Shown here: positions 1-8,800 of the stretch, in pieces | Layout: every line of letters begins with the position of its first letter | Position numbering within the stretch: position 1 is the stretch's first letter | Assembly (NCBI RefSeq): GCF_028769735.1 | Contig: NC_088176.1 | Coordinates: 20,273,501-20,337,500, forward strand | Direction of reading: 5' to 3' | Origin: Zonotrichia leucophrys gambelii | Taxonomy: Eukaryota > Chordata > Aves > Passeriformes > Passerellidae | Length of the DNA: 64,000 nt | Program-made: the position numbers and the translations under genes | The notes under the pieces: generated by a model | Told to the model about the DNA's origin: nothing | The model's input: only the letters and a program-made list of their open reading frames with translations | Databases searched by the model: none

Positions 1-92
1 CAGTCCGGACTGTGGAATTCCCAGGGTTTGTTTTTCCAGGATAACGCCAGGAATGCTGCAGAGAGGCTCTCTCCCAGGCAGGGAGGACTTTG

Positions 93-189
93 GTACCTGT
101 GTCAGGTACCTGTCAGACAGGACAGGTACCTGTGTCACCTGTGTGTCACCTGTGTTACCTGCGTTACCTGTGTCACCTGCGTCACCTGC
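93..189 (+). repeat. 10-bp minisatellite, CACCTG/TACCTG units
   Basis: Imperfect tandem copies of about 10 bases built on (C/T)ACCTG(T/C)GT. CACCTG occurs near 136, 147, 174 and 183, and TACCTG in between. The left part carries palindromic CAGGTACCTG. CACCTG is an E-box of the type bound by ZEB/SNAIL factors, but a simple repeat explains the pattern. Confidence 0.75.
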
Positions 190-352
190 TCTTTTAGTAT
201 AGTTCTAATAACTCATTTTCTTTTAATATAATAGAGATCATAAAATAATAAATCAGCCTTCTGAAAGGTGGAGTCAAGATTCTCATCTCTTCCCTTGTCC
301 TGGGGACCCTCAAACACCACCACAATCACTGGTTGGAGCTGTTCTGGGCAGC

Positions 353-440
353 ACCAAAAAAAAGAAAGAGTTTTAAAAAAAGAAAAATTAAAAATAAAAG
401 AAAAAAGAAAAAATTCACAAAAGAAATTTTATTGTTTAAT
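353..440 (+). repeat. A-rich low-complexity tract
   Basis: Mostly A with scattered G and T. The short plus-strand ORFs through it are Lys-rich low-complexity artefacts. Confidence 0.8.
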
Positions 441-470
441 TTTTTTCAATTATTTGTAGGTAAACCAGTA

Positions 471-500
471 AAGTGCTGCAAAGTGCTGCAAAGTGCCGTA
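471..500 (+). repeat. Short AAGTGC(T/C)G(C/T)A repeat
   Basis: Three near-identical 10-bp copies of AAAGTGCTGC, the last diverged to AAGTGCCGTA. This leads into the longer array and shares its CGTAAA ending, so it may be its ancestor. Confidence 0.6.
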
Positions 501-520
501 AAAGTTCCAAAAAAGGGAGT

Positions 521-694
521 GCCATAAAGCGCAACTGTCGTAAAAGGTGCCGTAAAGCGCGACTGTCGTAAAACTGCCGTAAAGCGCGACTGTCGTAAAC
601 GGCCGTAAAGCGCGACTGTCGTAAACGGCCGTAAAGCGCGACTGTCGTAAAATTGCCATAAAGCGCGACTGTCGTAAATACGGCCGTAAAGCGG
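521..694 (+). repeat. 26-28 bp CpG-rich tandem array, about 6.5 copies
   Basis: Unit begins GCC(G/A)TAAAGCGCGACTG and ends TCGTAAA plus a 2-4 base variable tail. Copies start at about 521, 549, 576, 602, 628, 655 and 683 (partial). Each full unit holds two CGTAAA-like words flanking GCGCGA and the near-palindrome CGACTGTCG. Minus-strand ORFs read through it as a YDSRALR-type peptide repeat, which follows from the DNA repeat. Confidence 0.88.
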
Positions 695-1470
695 CAGTAC
701 CCTGCTGCCCCGTCCCCCACCCCCCGCGATCCCGCCCCCCGGGCCATCCCACTGCTCCCGTTATTCCCATCCCGTTGGTCACTCCTGTCCCGGGTACCGC
801 GGGTCCCGCCACTCAATCCCGCCCACCAGCATCACTGCACCCCTGCTCTTTCCTGCCCCCACCGCTTCCCCCCTTGCCCCTCGCTAGTGTGGCCGCTGCT
901 GCCACCCCCCGTCCCCCTCGCCCCCTTTGCGGACACAGCGGGGCCGGTGCTGGCCCGAGTCCCGTCGCTGCCGCTGTGTCTCTGCAGTCCCGGCTCTGCG
1001 GCTCCCGGCTCTGCGGCTCCGAGCGCGTCTGGCGCGGCCACGCTGTGTCCCCAGCGCCTCTTGTGTGCATTGCCGCGGGAACCCTGCTCCCCCTTCCCCG
1101 GCGTTCAGCCCACCCCGAGCTGCCCCCGGGCCCCGCGGCAGGGCAGACGCTCAGGGCTGACCCCGTCCCTGCCAGCATTTCGGCACAATCCCCTGCTCCC
1201 GGCACAGCGCGGCTTGCGCTGGGACCGGGGCGCCCTAGCCCTCCCAGCCACCCCGTGCCGGCACCACGGCGTCTTATAGCGGTGGCTGCAGCCTCTGCCG
1301 CGCTGCCGCCGCTCCTCCCGCCCCCTGCCACGCCCCCGGGATCATCTCCCACTGACGAGGCCGCCCCACCGCCGCCCGTGGTGGCTTTCCCGCTCCTGCC
1401 GCCACCACTGCATGGCGGGCTGAGCCGCGCCTTCTCCACCACACCCCCCCCGCTTCACAGCTGCTGGATG
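695..1470. promoter_or_regulatory. Orphan GC/CpG-rich block (possible CpG island)
   Basis: About 750 bases rich in C+G and CpG, beginning exactly where the 26-bp array ends and stopping near 1470, where AT-rich DNA resumes. Long ORFs on both strands (775-1542 plus, 813-1442 minus) are Pro/Ala/Gly/Arg-rich with no recognised domain, as expected from composition. It could be a promoter or first exon of an unseen neighbour to the left, or a GC-rich subtelomeric or microchromosomal type of sequence. Confidence 0.45.
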
Positions 1471-4400
1471 GCGCTTTCAGCTTCCTGGTACGCATTGTCT
1501 GGAAAAGCTCTGTGCATTTGGTACAGCCATTTGCCTAGTTAGAAGCAGAACAAGAAGCAATGAGCTGTGTGCTGTCCCTTCTTTTGTGCTAAAACAGTTA
1601 TTTGCTCCATCTGTTGTACAGACCTAATGTTTTGAAATAAATAATGGTGGCTGGTTGTTATATCTGTGGAGATGTTTAATATCTGTTATTAATTATTATT
1701 AGTTATTAATTAAGTGATCAGTATAGCATGAAACAGTGATCATCTAGGAGGAATAGGAACTTTTGGCAGTTTGCCATTGTGCCATAGTTCTAGAGCACAA
1801 AAATCGATTACTCAACACATCCAATATATTACTTAGACACAAAGCCGTATGTGTGCTTTAAGAATTTGCCTTTGCTTGTCATTTCTGAGTGCATTATCAC
1901 ATGCAAAGAGACAATGAAACCTTTGTTGAGTCAGAATGGAACTGAATAGCTGGGTCCCACTGCACTTGCAGTGAAAAACTCTAGAGTACTGTACTTTGTT
2001 ATTATTAGATTCAAGCCATAGCAAGGATGTGTTTTACTTTCCATGCAATCAGAAATAAAAAACATGCTGGATATGAGTTGCAGTGCAGCACATGACTCAC
2101 CAGTGAAAAGCAAACACTTCTAAGGTGCAATGCAGACTCATTGACTTTTAGTCCCCAGCGAGAGCTTAAGACAGGAAACAATGTAAATGTTGCAATTCTG
2201 CTTTAGCGTAGGCGTGTGCACTCATATGTGTCTCTCTCATATGGAATGCTGCATTCTGAAAATTGTCTGCATTGGAGGCAGAGGAGTTCCCAACAGTAAT
2301 TTCCTTTTCCTGAAATTGGAAAAGAAAAAAAGTATATCCCTGCAAGCAAGAAAGCATCTTACTGGCAACCTTGTCATTTCTGCAGGATTTCTTACTGAAT
2401 TTCTTTCTTCCTAGCAGAACACTGCTGAAATTAGTCAGATATTACATGTCAGATATTATTTTTCACAGTCTCTAGTTTTTGTCTGTTGGAAGATCCACAA
2501 GAGGAAATACATGCCTGTCTCATGCAGTAAGTTTGCTGGGAAAAAAAATTGAAGTGTTTATGAGCTTGTGTGCCTTTCCAAGCCATGAGGACAAGGAGAA
2601 GCGAAGCACTCACACCTGCACTCCCTCATGTTGGCCAGGACAGCAACACACCGAGGCCTGCTCTGCACGAGACAGCAGACACATTTTGACAGGGTCTTGA
2701 AATGCACTTGAAGATGAAAGTGCAAATGTTCACTCTGCTTTGTTTGTCTCATTATTTTCATTACCTCTTCCATGCTTTCAGCTCATGATGTTTAAGAAAG
2801 TGAAAGCAAGATTCTTTGAAAATCCCCATAACTTGTGGTATCCCAAAGCTGGAAGAAGGAGGAATGGGAGGGAGGATTGTTACAATTTAACAGAATCAAA
2901 CACAATGTACTGAAGCCCCCTTATAATTAGCACTGTCTAATATTCCTCCTCTCCTCTGCCCTTTCTGGATGTAATGTGTATTCTCTAGTGGAACTAGGTA
3001 AAATTTAACAGTGCCACGTTGCACATAATGTTGTCAAAAGATAATGGTGAGCAGCATCAGCCTTATGGCATCACTGTGTTTCCCCACCTATTTCTGTCAT
3101 TTCAAGTGCCACAACATCTGAGTCGGGATGCTGAATTTTACCTGTAGTTGCCTCTTCACTCCTTGGACACAATGCATTTAATTTCTTTTTTCTTGAATAT
3201 ACTCTTCAAAATTTCAGCTGCATTTTTTTATTCTTTTCTAAACACTTTTCTCTCGCTTGGGAAACACTTTTCCTGAGGTGAAATCCTCCTTTAATGCAAC
3301 ACTGCACCAAGTATTACAATGCCTTTGTGTATCCTTGCTTTCTCACCTGGCAGAGATTCTCTGCAATGCCCTTGACTCAGAGCACTATTGATGTAACCCT
3401 CCAGAATGCCCATTATCAGGCAGGTGTGTCTCTCTCCTGAATTACTGCTGGTGTGGCACTATCAGGTTCTTTGGCAGCACAGATTTGATCGAGGCATCAG
3501 CACAGGACAACTTTGGTGTAGGATTAGGCAGCACAGGAGCCAGAAGCTGGCATGCTGTGCTGTGGCACATTGCCTCCAGCTGCCCCTCTGTGCAGTGCCC
3601 CTGGGATGTCTGCCTGGGTAGCACTGAAGGACCTGACATTTCACTGAGTGACCTCTTACAGCTGATGGACACTGCAGCAACACATCATTGTGTTCAAAAC
3701 CTTGAATTGGAAGCATTACCTTTGTAAGGACAAACTATGCAGGAAGCTTCCTTTAAGATCGCAGGTGCATTGCTTAGGACCCTCTGTGGAAACTCATCAA
3801 TTAATATAATTTTTTTTGATCACGGACTACAGTGAGAGGAGGAAGATAGTGAATGTTCCCAGATGCATTTCAGTTTCTCCCAGCTCTACATTTACTATTT
3901 CTTAGCATGTTATTCTTTTTATTAGTATGTTTATATTATTATTATTATTTCCCCATCATTTGCTTTTCCCCTCTGTGCAAACACAGGAAGGGAGGTGTAG
4001 GTCCAACTGTTTGGTTGACATGTACTCTAAGAGCAAATTTGTCCTTTGGTACTTAACCAGTCAACTCTCTCAATGGAGAAATGAACTAGAACTCCAAGAA
4101 ATAAAATTATAGAAAAAAAAAAATAAACGAGCATCACTGCTGCTTTCCGAGTGGGTAGGATAGGAGGACCTTAGCTAGCGAATGCAATTCCTCACAGACC
4201 TGGCACATGAGTTATCTCCTCTGTTCGAGTTTTGGAGCTGTTCAGACCCGAGCAGCTCCTCAGACCCTCCTTCCCTTCGTTTTCTGACTGCGAGGGGCTC
4301 TCGGCCGAAGGAAAGTGTTCACTGCACTTGAACGGGACTTATTCGAGCCATGGTCTCATTTTATTTCCTTTTTCCTCCTTGATCTCCTTTACTGCTGTTT

Positions 4401-4489
4401 TTTTCTTAAAAAGAAAAAATTGTTACTGAGAACTCGTATATGTCTTTCATCTCCAATCAGTTGATGACAGCTTAGTGATTTCTACCTCA
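1471..4489. other. Intergenic, nothing recognised
   Basis: AT-rich unique-looking sequence with a TTA-rich stretch near 1680-1710 and a TAT repeat at about 3930-3950. A mildly GC-rich patch near 3400-3730 has short ORFs on both strands, none with a recognisable product. CHCHD1, which lies next to ZSWIM8 in human as I recall, was not found. Confidence 0.6.
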
Positions 4490-4619
4490 CGCACTCATCC
4501 TCGCTGCGTTCCGGGGCAACCCCCGCATTTTAGCACAACGAGCGCGCACCACACAAGCCTTTGTTCCGGCCCCTGCAAGGGCCCCGCTGGGCGTTTGGCG
4601 GCGGCAGGCGCGGCCGAGC

Positions 4620-4643
4620 CCCGTCCCGTCCCGTCCCGTCCCG
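4620..4643 (+). repeat. CCCGT pentanucleotide microsatellite
   Basis: About four to five head-to-tail copies of the five-base unit CCCGT lie inside the CpG island, about 50 bases upstream of the ETS-like sites. Length variation here could alter promoter spacing. Confidence 0.75.
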
Positions 4644-4689
4644 GGGCCCGCGGGCTCCTTCCCCGGCCCGCCCGGCATGCCCCGCTCGG

Positions 4690-4717
4690 CGGAAGCCGGA
4701 AGCGCGGCGGCGGAAGC
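4690..4717 (+). promoter_or_regulatory. Cluster of ETS/GABP-like sites
   Basis: Three GGAAG cores occur within 28 bases: CGGAAGC at 4690, CCGGAAGC at 4696 and CGGAAGC at 4711. The form (C/G)CGGAAG is the standard GABPA/ETS core in TATA-less CpG promoters, where it often sits at the transcription start. Function is inferred from sequence and position. Confidence 0.5.
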
Positions 4718-4765
4718 GGCGCTCAGCTGGCGGGGGGTGTCGCAGGTGAAGCTGGGAAGCGCGGA

Positions 4766-4775
4766 GCCATCTTGG
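4766..4775 (-). promoter_or_regulatory. YY1-like site
   Basis: GCCATCTTGG is the reverse complement of a CCAAGATGGC-type YY1 core. Such sites sit close to the transcription start of many housekeeping genes. Here it is about 50 bases downstream of the ETS-like cluster, which suggests that transcription starts near 4700-4780. Confidence 0.45.
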
Positions 4776-4865
4776 TGCCCGCGCCGGGCAGGGACGGGAC
4801 CCGCCGGGGCCGCGAACCGCCGGGGCCGCGCCGGGCTCGGGGGCGTCCAGCAGGGCCCGCCGGCC

Positions 4866-4877
4866 ATGGCCTCATAG
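4866..4877 (+). other. Upstream ORF (MAS, then stop) in strong Kozak context
   Basis: The ATG at 4866 lies in GGCCATGG, close to an ideal initiation context, and is followed by Ala, Ser and TAG. The same frame is open back to an ATG at 4677, which would give 66 residues if transcription starts upstream of that point. It is in the leader only if the leader is unspliced or the transcript covers this point. Confidence 0.45.
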
Positions 4878-5357
4878 AGACACCGCGGGGCCACGGCGAC
4901 CGGAGCGGTGACGGGCTGCCCCCACCCTGCCCGCCGGGACCAGCGGCGGGCGCTCCCCGCCGGCCGCCGCCCGCGCCCCCGTGAGGCCGGAGCCGCCGCC
5001 TGCCCGCCCGCGCCGCTGCCGGTGCCGGCGCCCGTGACGAGCAGCCGGGAGGTCGCGCCGCCCCTCCGCGGGCGCTCCGGCCCCAGCGGGCTGTTTTTAA
5101 GCCCCCGGAGCGGGAGGGAAGTTGTTCCCCCCCAGCCCCCGCCGGTGCCCCTGCCCTCCCTTCCCCGGTTCCTGCGCCGGGAGTGAGACAAGCACAAGCT
5201 CAGGGAGACCCGGCCCTGCGCACGGACACCGGCGGCCCCCCCACCCCGCGGGAGCCCCGGAGGAGGAAACCGGCCCCTTCCCTCGTCCTGCAGCTCCGGG
5301 AGCCTTCGGACCCTCCGTGTGCCCGGCACGCACCTGTCCCGCCTGGAGGCAGCTCTC

Positions 5358-5563
5358 ATGGACTGACCAGCCCCCTCCGCCTCAAGTACATGCTGTGGAC
5401 ATAAGCATTTTTTAACTTTTTAAAGAACTTTTTTGTTTCCCCCCCCATGGAATTTTTACCAGCTGTCTCTTAGTTATTTCCTGCTTCTCTCATCTCAGGC
5501 AGCGCTGACTTTGTTTTTTCCTGGTACTGTAGTATGGGGATCAAATCAAAACCGAGATTTTAA
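5358..5563 (+). other. Series of short upstream ORFs in the ZSWIM8 leader
   Basis: Four short ORFs precede the main start: 5358-5366 (Met-Asp), 5390-5404 (MLWT), 5447-5473 (MEFLPAVS) and 5534-5563 (MGIKSKPRF). All terminate before the main start, so they would act through ribosome load or reinitiation rather than by fusion to ZSWIM8. If a leader intron ending at 5498 is removed, only the last one stays. Confidence 0.5.
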
Positions 5564-5652
5564 GTGTTGCAAGAGCCCTCAAGTCCATTCACCTGTTAAA
5601 AGTGAGCAGTGCTGTTCCTGTCTTTCTTCTTTTCCCCCACGTCGCCTGTCGG

Positions 5653-5658
5653 ATGTGA
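5653..5658 (+). promoter_or_regulatory. Start-stop minimal upstream ORF overlapping the ZSWIM8 start
   Basis: ATG (5653-5655) is followed at once by TGA (5656-5658). The last A of that stop is the first base of the ZSWIM8 ATG (5658-5660), giving ATGTGATGG. Start-stop elements can stall an initiating and terminating ribosome without making a peptide. Here the stalled ribosome would sit directly on the main start codon. Confidence 0.6.
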
Positions 5659-5835
5659 TGGAACTCATGTTCGCAGAGTGGGAGGACGGGGAGAGGTTTT
5701 CATTTGAAGACTCCGATCGCTTTGAGGAAGACTCTCTTTGTTCCTTCATCTCTGAGGCGGAGAGCCTTTGCCAGAACTGGAGAGGATGGAGGAAGCAATC
5801 GGCTGGACCCAATTCCCCCACGGTCAAAATGAAAG
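5658..5835 (+). CDS. ZSWIM8: ZSWIM8 exon 1 (coding part)
   Basis: Encodes residues 1-59 plus one base of codon 60: a highly acidic and aromatic N-terminus with NWRGWRKQSAGPNSPT, followed by VKMK. The donor is G|GTGAGG. From memory the human protein carries a poly-Gly run after NSPT, which is absent here. The frame is open upstream to about 5433 but has no ATG. Confidence 0.95.
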
Positions 5836-8800
5836 GTGAGGTCACCCGGCTTAATTGGGATGCTCCTTGGATTCGTGGAAGTTGTGGGGCATCGGGGGGT
5901 GGTAGGTGAGGAGATCTGCAGAAAGAAATTCAGAGCGGCAGAGAGAACTCCTGTGTATGATTCATTGTCGGGATAATTTTTGTGCAAAGATTGAAACTGA
6001 GTTCACCGGAGTTCTTAAGGCAATGCTGTCTTTTAGGTGAGTTTTCAGTGCGTGCACTCGTAGTATTGTGATGCTGCTCTTCTGAGTAGACTGTGTGGGA
6101 TTGCTCTTGGAAATCTGAAAGCTGTTTTCTATAAACAAGCTTCAGACTTGGCTGGAAATAACTGCATAGGTTCCCACAGGCTTTGATTGAAGTCCACTAA
6201 GGTTTCATACAGGTTTTTGTTACTTCCATCAAGCTACTCGTGTAAAGCCGTGTAAGCCATCATTGTACAGAGCAGTCCATTTTCCTTGTCTGATTCTTGG
6301 CATTTCCTCTTTTCTAGTAAATTAGCTCTTTCTTTTGCAGTAGTGGAGCAAGAGGGCCTTACCACTGCCACAAAGAAGTCGGCAAACAGCAGTGTGCCTG
6401 TTTCAAGAGTTGTTTTATTTCCTTTCTGCTGATAGTAATTTATATTTAATAGCAGACAGCAAAATAGGCAACATTAGCAAATGAATTTTATTTTTAATTA
6501 ACATACAGCTCTTAGCTCTTTGCTTTATTTTTTCTTCTTTTAACAAAACTTGATTTCTCTATTATTCTACTGCATAATGACCCTGGAATTCAGGTGATGT
6601 TTGCACTAAGCAGAGCCAGACACACAGTTAACTGAAATTACACAAACTTTTTCTATTTTTCTTTTTATCTCCTGTTTCTTCAGGCCAGTGTCAGTACTTT
6701 TCCTGATCTTTAACCATCACCTGCCTCATTGATATCTCCCTATCTGGAATTGTAAAACTTTATTCTCTTCTGAATATTGCCCTTACATGAACAGGAAATG
6801 CAATTTATATTGAATTGAATTGGAATCTGGCCATGTTGTGCTGTGGACAAATGTTCAGTTTTTGCTGGTTTAGTACCATAAAGTACACTTTGCATTAACC
6901 ATAGGCTTTCTAGAGCAGATTAAGTTTTAAATTCTACTGCTGTAAAGAAGGGGAACTGTGTTGGCATTTGTAAAATCTGTGAGTCCTGAGGTGCAGAAGC
7001 AAGCATTGTGCATGGAGCAAAGCATATACATATATACTTATTTCATGTTTTGCATTAAGTCTTGTTGAACGTGTTATCTTGCTAGAAAGGAGCTGAATTT
7101 TTAAAAACATACTGGTGTGGAAATAAAGACATCTTTAGTTTGGCATATTGGTTTGCATGGCTCTGCAGGTCAGACTGATGTTTGCAAAGGTGATTTTTTT
7201 TTCAACTTCTAGATGCTTTTAGCCAACTTTTCTCCACTGGTTCAGTGTATGAATGAGTGTTCTTCTGGGTCTTGACCTAGTTCCTTGAGCTCTCTTGACC
7301 GAATTAAATCAAGCAGCAGTTGCTGTCTCTGCTGACACCCACTTCTTGCATTAAAAGATACTTCAGTAAATGGTGCATGTTTGCAATCTTCAGGCTCTTT
7401 TCTGACATGTAAGACACAATAGCTAGCATTGCTGTGATAATTGTAATTATTTACGTGATATTGAGATGTTGCTGTTCTGCAGACTTGCATAGGCAAAGCT
7501 TTTGTACTTGGTTCATACATTTCAGCAATATATATATTGCCTCCTTTATTAGACACCTAATTCCTTTGTATGAGAATCTTATTTTAACAGGAGGGACATT
7601 TTGAGAGGATACTGTTGCCTCCTTTAAGGCCCTTACTGGCAATTCCCGGGCTCTGGTCAGAGTTATTTTTAGAAGAATATGAATGTGGATTTGTGGCCTA
7701 AATAATTATTGATTCACGCTGTGAAGGCACATATGATACTACCAGTGTGGAACACTTGCAGGTGCTTTACTGTACACAGTTGTGTTGCCAGAAAGTCTGG
7801 GCTGACGTGAGATCTGTCATTGTCTGGATTTCAGAACTCCTGTACCAGTTTTGTTGTTTTTAATACCTCTTCTTGACACTGTTTTTGAGTCAGAAAACAC
7901 AGAACTTGCTGGGTCCTGAAGTTGTTGCTTGGAGTGAGTCATTTCAAATGTGATAATTCAAAATTGAGCTGTGTGTTTTAATTTCCACAGTTTGCCAATT
8001 TACTGTTGCCTGTGAAAACAAAAAGTGAGGTTAGACACTAGGTTAGTCTGTTAAATGCTAAGAGGAAACAAGAGGAACTATATTCTGTTACTCTTTTCCT
8101 CCAGTTTGGAGCTTAGCCTGTATTTTGGTGTGGAATTAGCCAGACAAGTTATGTAATAGAAAGGATTTCTAGCTTTTTCAATTGTTTTCAGTTTGTCCTT
8201 CTAAGTGTCTAGTTCTTTAATTGGTTCAAAGAGAATCCCCCTAAGACTGATGCAAGAGCTGTTGGCTGTCTCTTAAACAAACAAACTACCTGCACAGAGG
8301 TAGTTATGGCTTTATTACTTTTTGCAAGTTTTTATTTCTTCTTGGGTATCTTTAATATTACTGTCATGCTTATTGGAAATTTCCTAATAAGGCTTAGGTT
8401 GCAACTCACAGTATTCACTACAGAGGTTGCCAAAAAGGTGAGTTACTCACTTGTCTGTGAATCACCCCATTGGTTTGCCTAGATGATGATGGAAGGGGGA
8501 GAGAAATGCTTGAGTTTCTCTAATATGATCCTTGGAGCTGATTTCTTTATAAAATCAGGTATCTTGAGTAGTTATATCAGAAAAATAGAATTGTAATTGG
8601 TTGATTTTTCTCACATTTAATTTCTGCTATGGTAAAGTCCTCTTACAGTCTTCCTATACTGCACTCTTGAAAGGAATTTTCTCCTAATGTGTAGAATTGC
8701 CAGTGTGGAGAAGGAGTGCATTGTGTCCACTTCATGGATGCCCTTAGATTTTAAAACTACTCTTAATCTCCACTGATTCACCTGCACTGAAATCCTGGAG

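Larger units (their letters stand above)
4490..5400 (+). promoter_or_regulatory. ZSWIM8: CpG-island promoter and 5' leader region of ZSWIM8
   Basis: A sharp rise in G+C and CpG starts near 4490 and fades near 5400, bounded by AT-rich DNA on both sides. No TATA box is apparent. It holds a CCCGT pentanucleotide run near 4620-4643, three GGAAG cores and a YY1-like core. This is the usual form of a broadly expressed housekeeping promoter. It lies directly upstream of the ZSWIM8 start codon, so the assignment is positional. The minus-strand ORF through this block (4487-5359) has the composition of random GC-rich sequence. Confidence 0.85.
4746..5498 (+). other. Possible leader intron (tentative)
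   Basis: A CAG|GTGAAG donor-like site occurs at about 4744-4751. A good acceptor, a pyrimidine tract ending TCTCAG, ends at 5498. Removing this piece would join GC-rich leader to 5499 and drop most upstream ORFs. Nothing in the sequence proves use; a single unspliced leader exon is equally possible. Confidence 0.25.

Noticed and set aside
436..816. Minus-strand ORFs with a repeated YDSRALR-like peptide
   Set aside because: The peptide repeat is produced by the 26-bp DNA array; there is no start, splice or family support.
775..1542. 255-codon plus-strand ORF and overlapping 209-codon minus-strand ORF (813-1442)
   Set aside because: Long ORFs on both strands are expected in CpG-rich DNA with few stops. 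The peptides are Pro/Ala/Gly/Arg low complexity with no domain.
4487..5359. 290-codon minus-strand ORF over the ZSWIM8 promoter
   Set aside because: Same compositional cause; no recognisable product, and it overlaps the promoter and leader of the real gene.
5433..5657. N-terminal extension of ZSWIM8 in the open upstream frame
   Set aside because: The frame is open but has no ATG, and the peptide does not resemble known ZSWIM8 N-termini. Non-AUG starts cannot be excluded.
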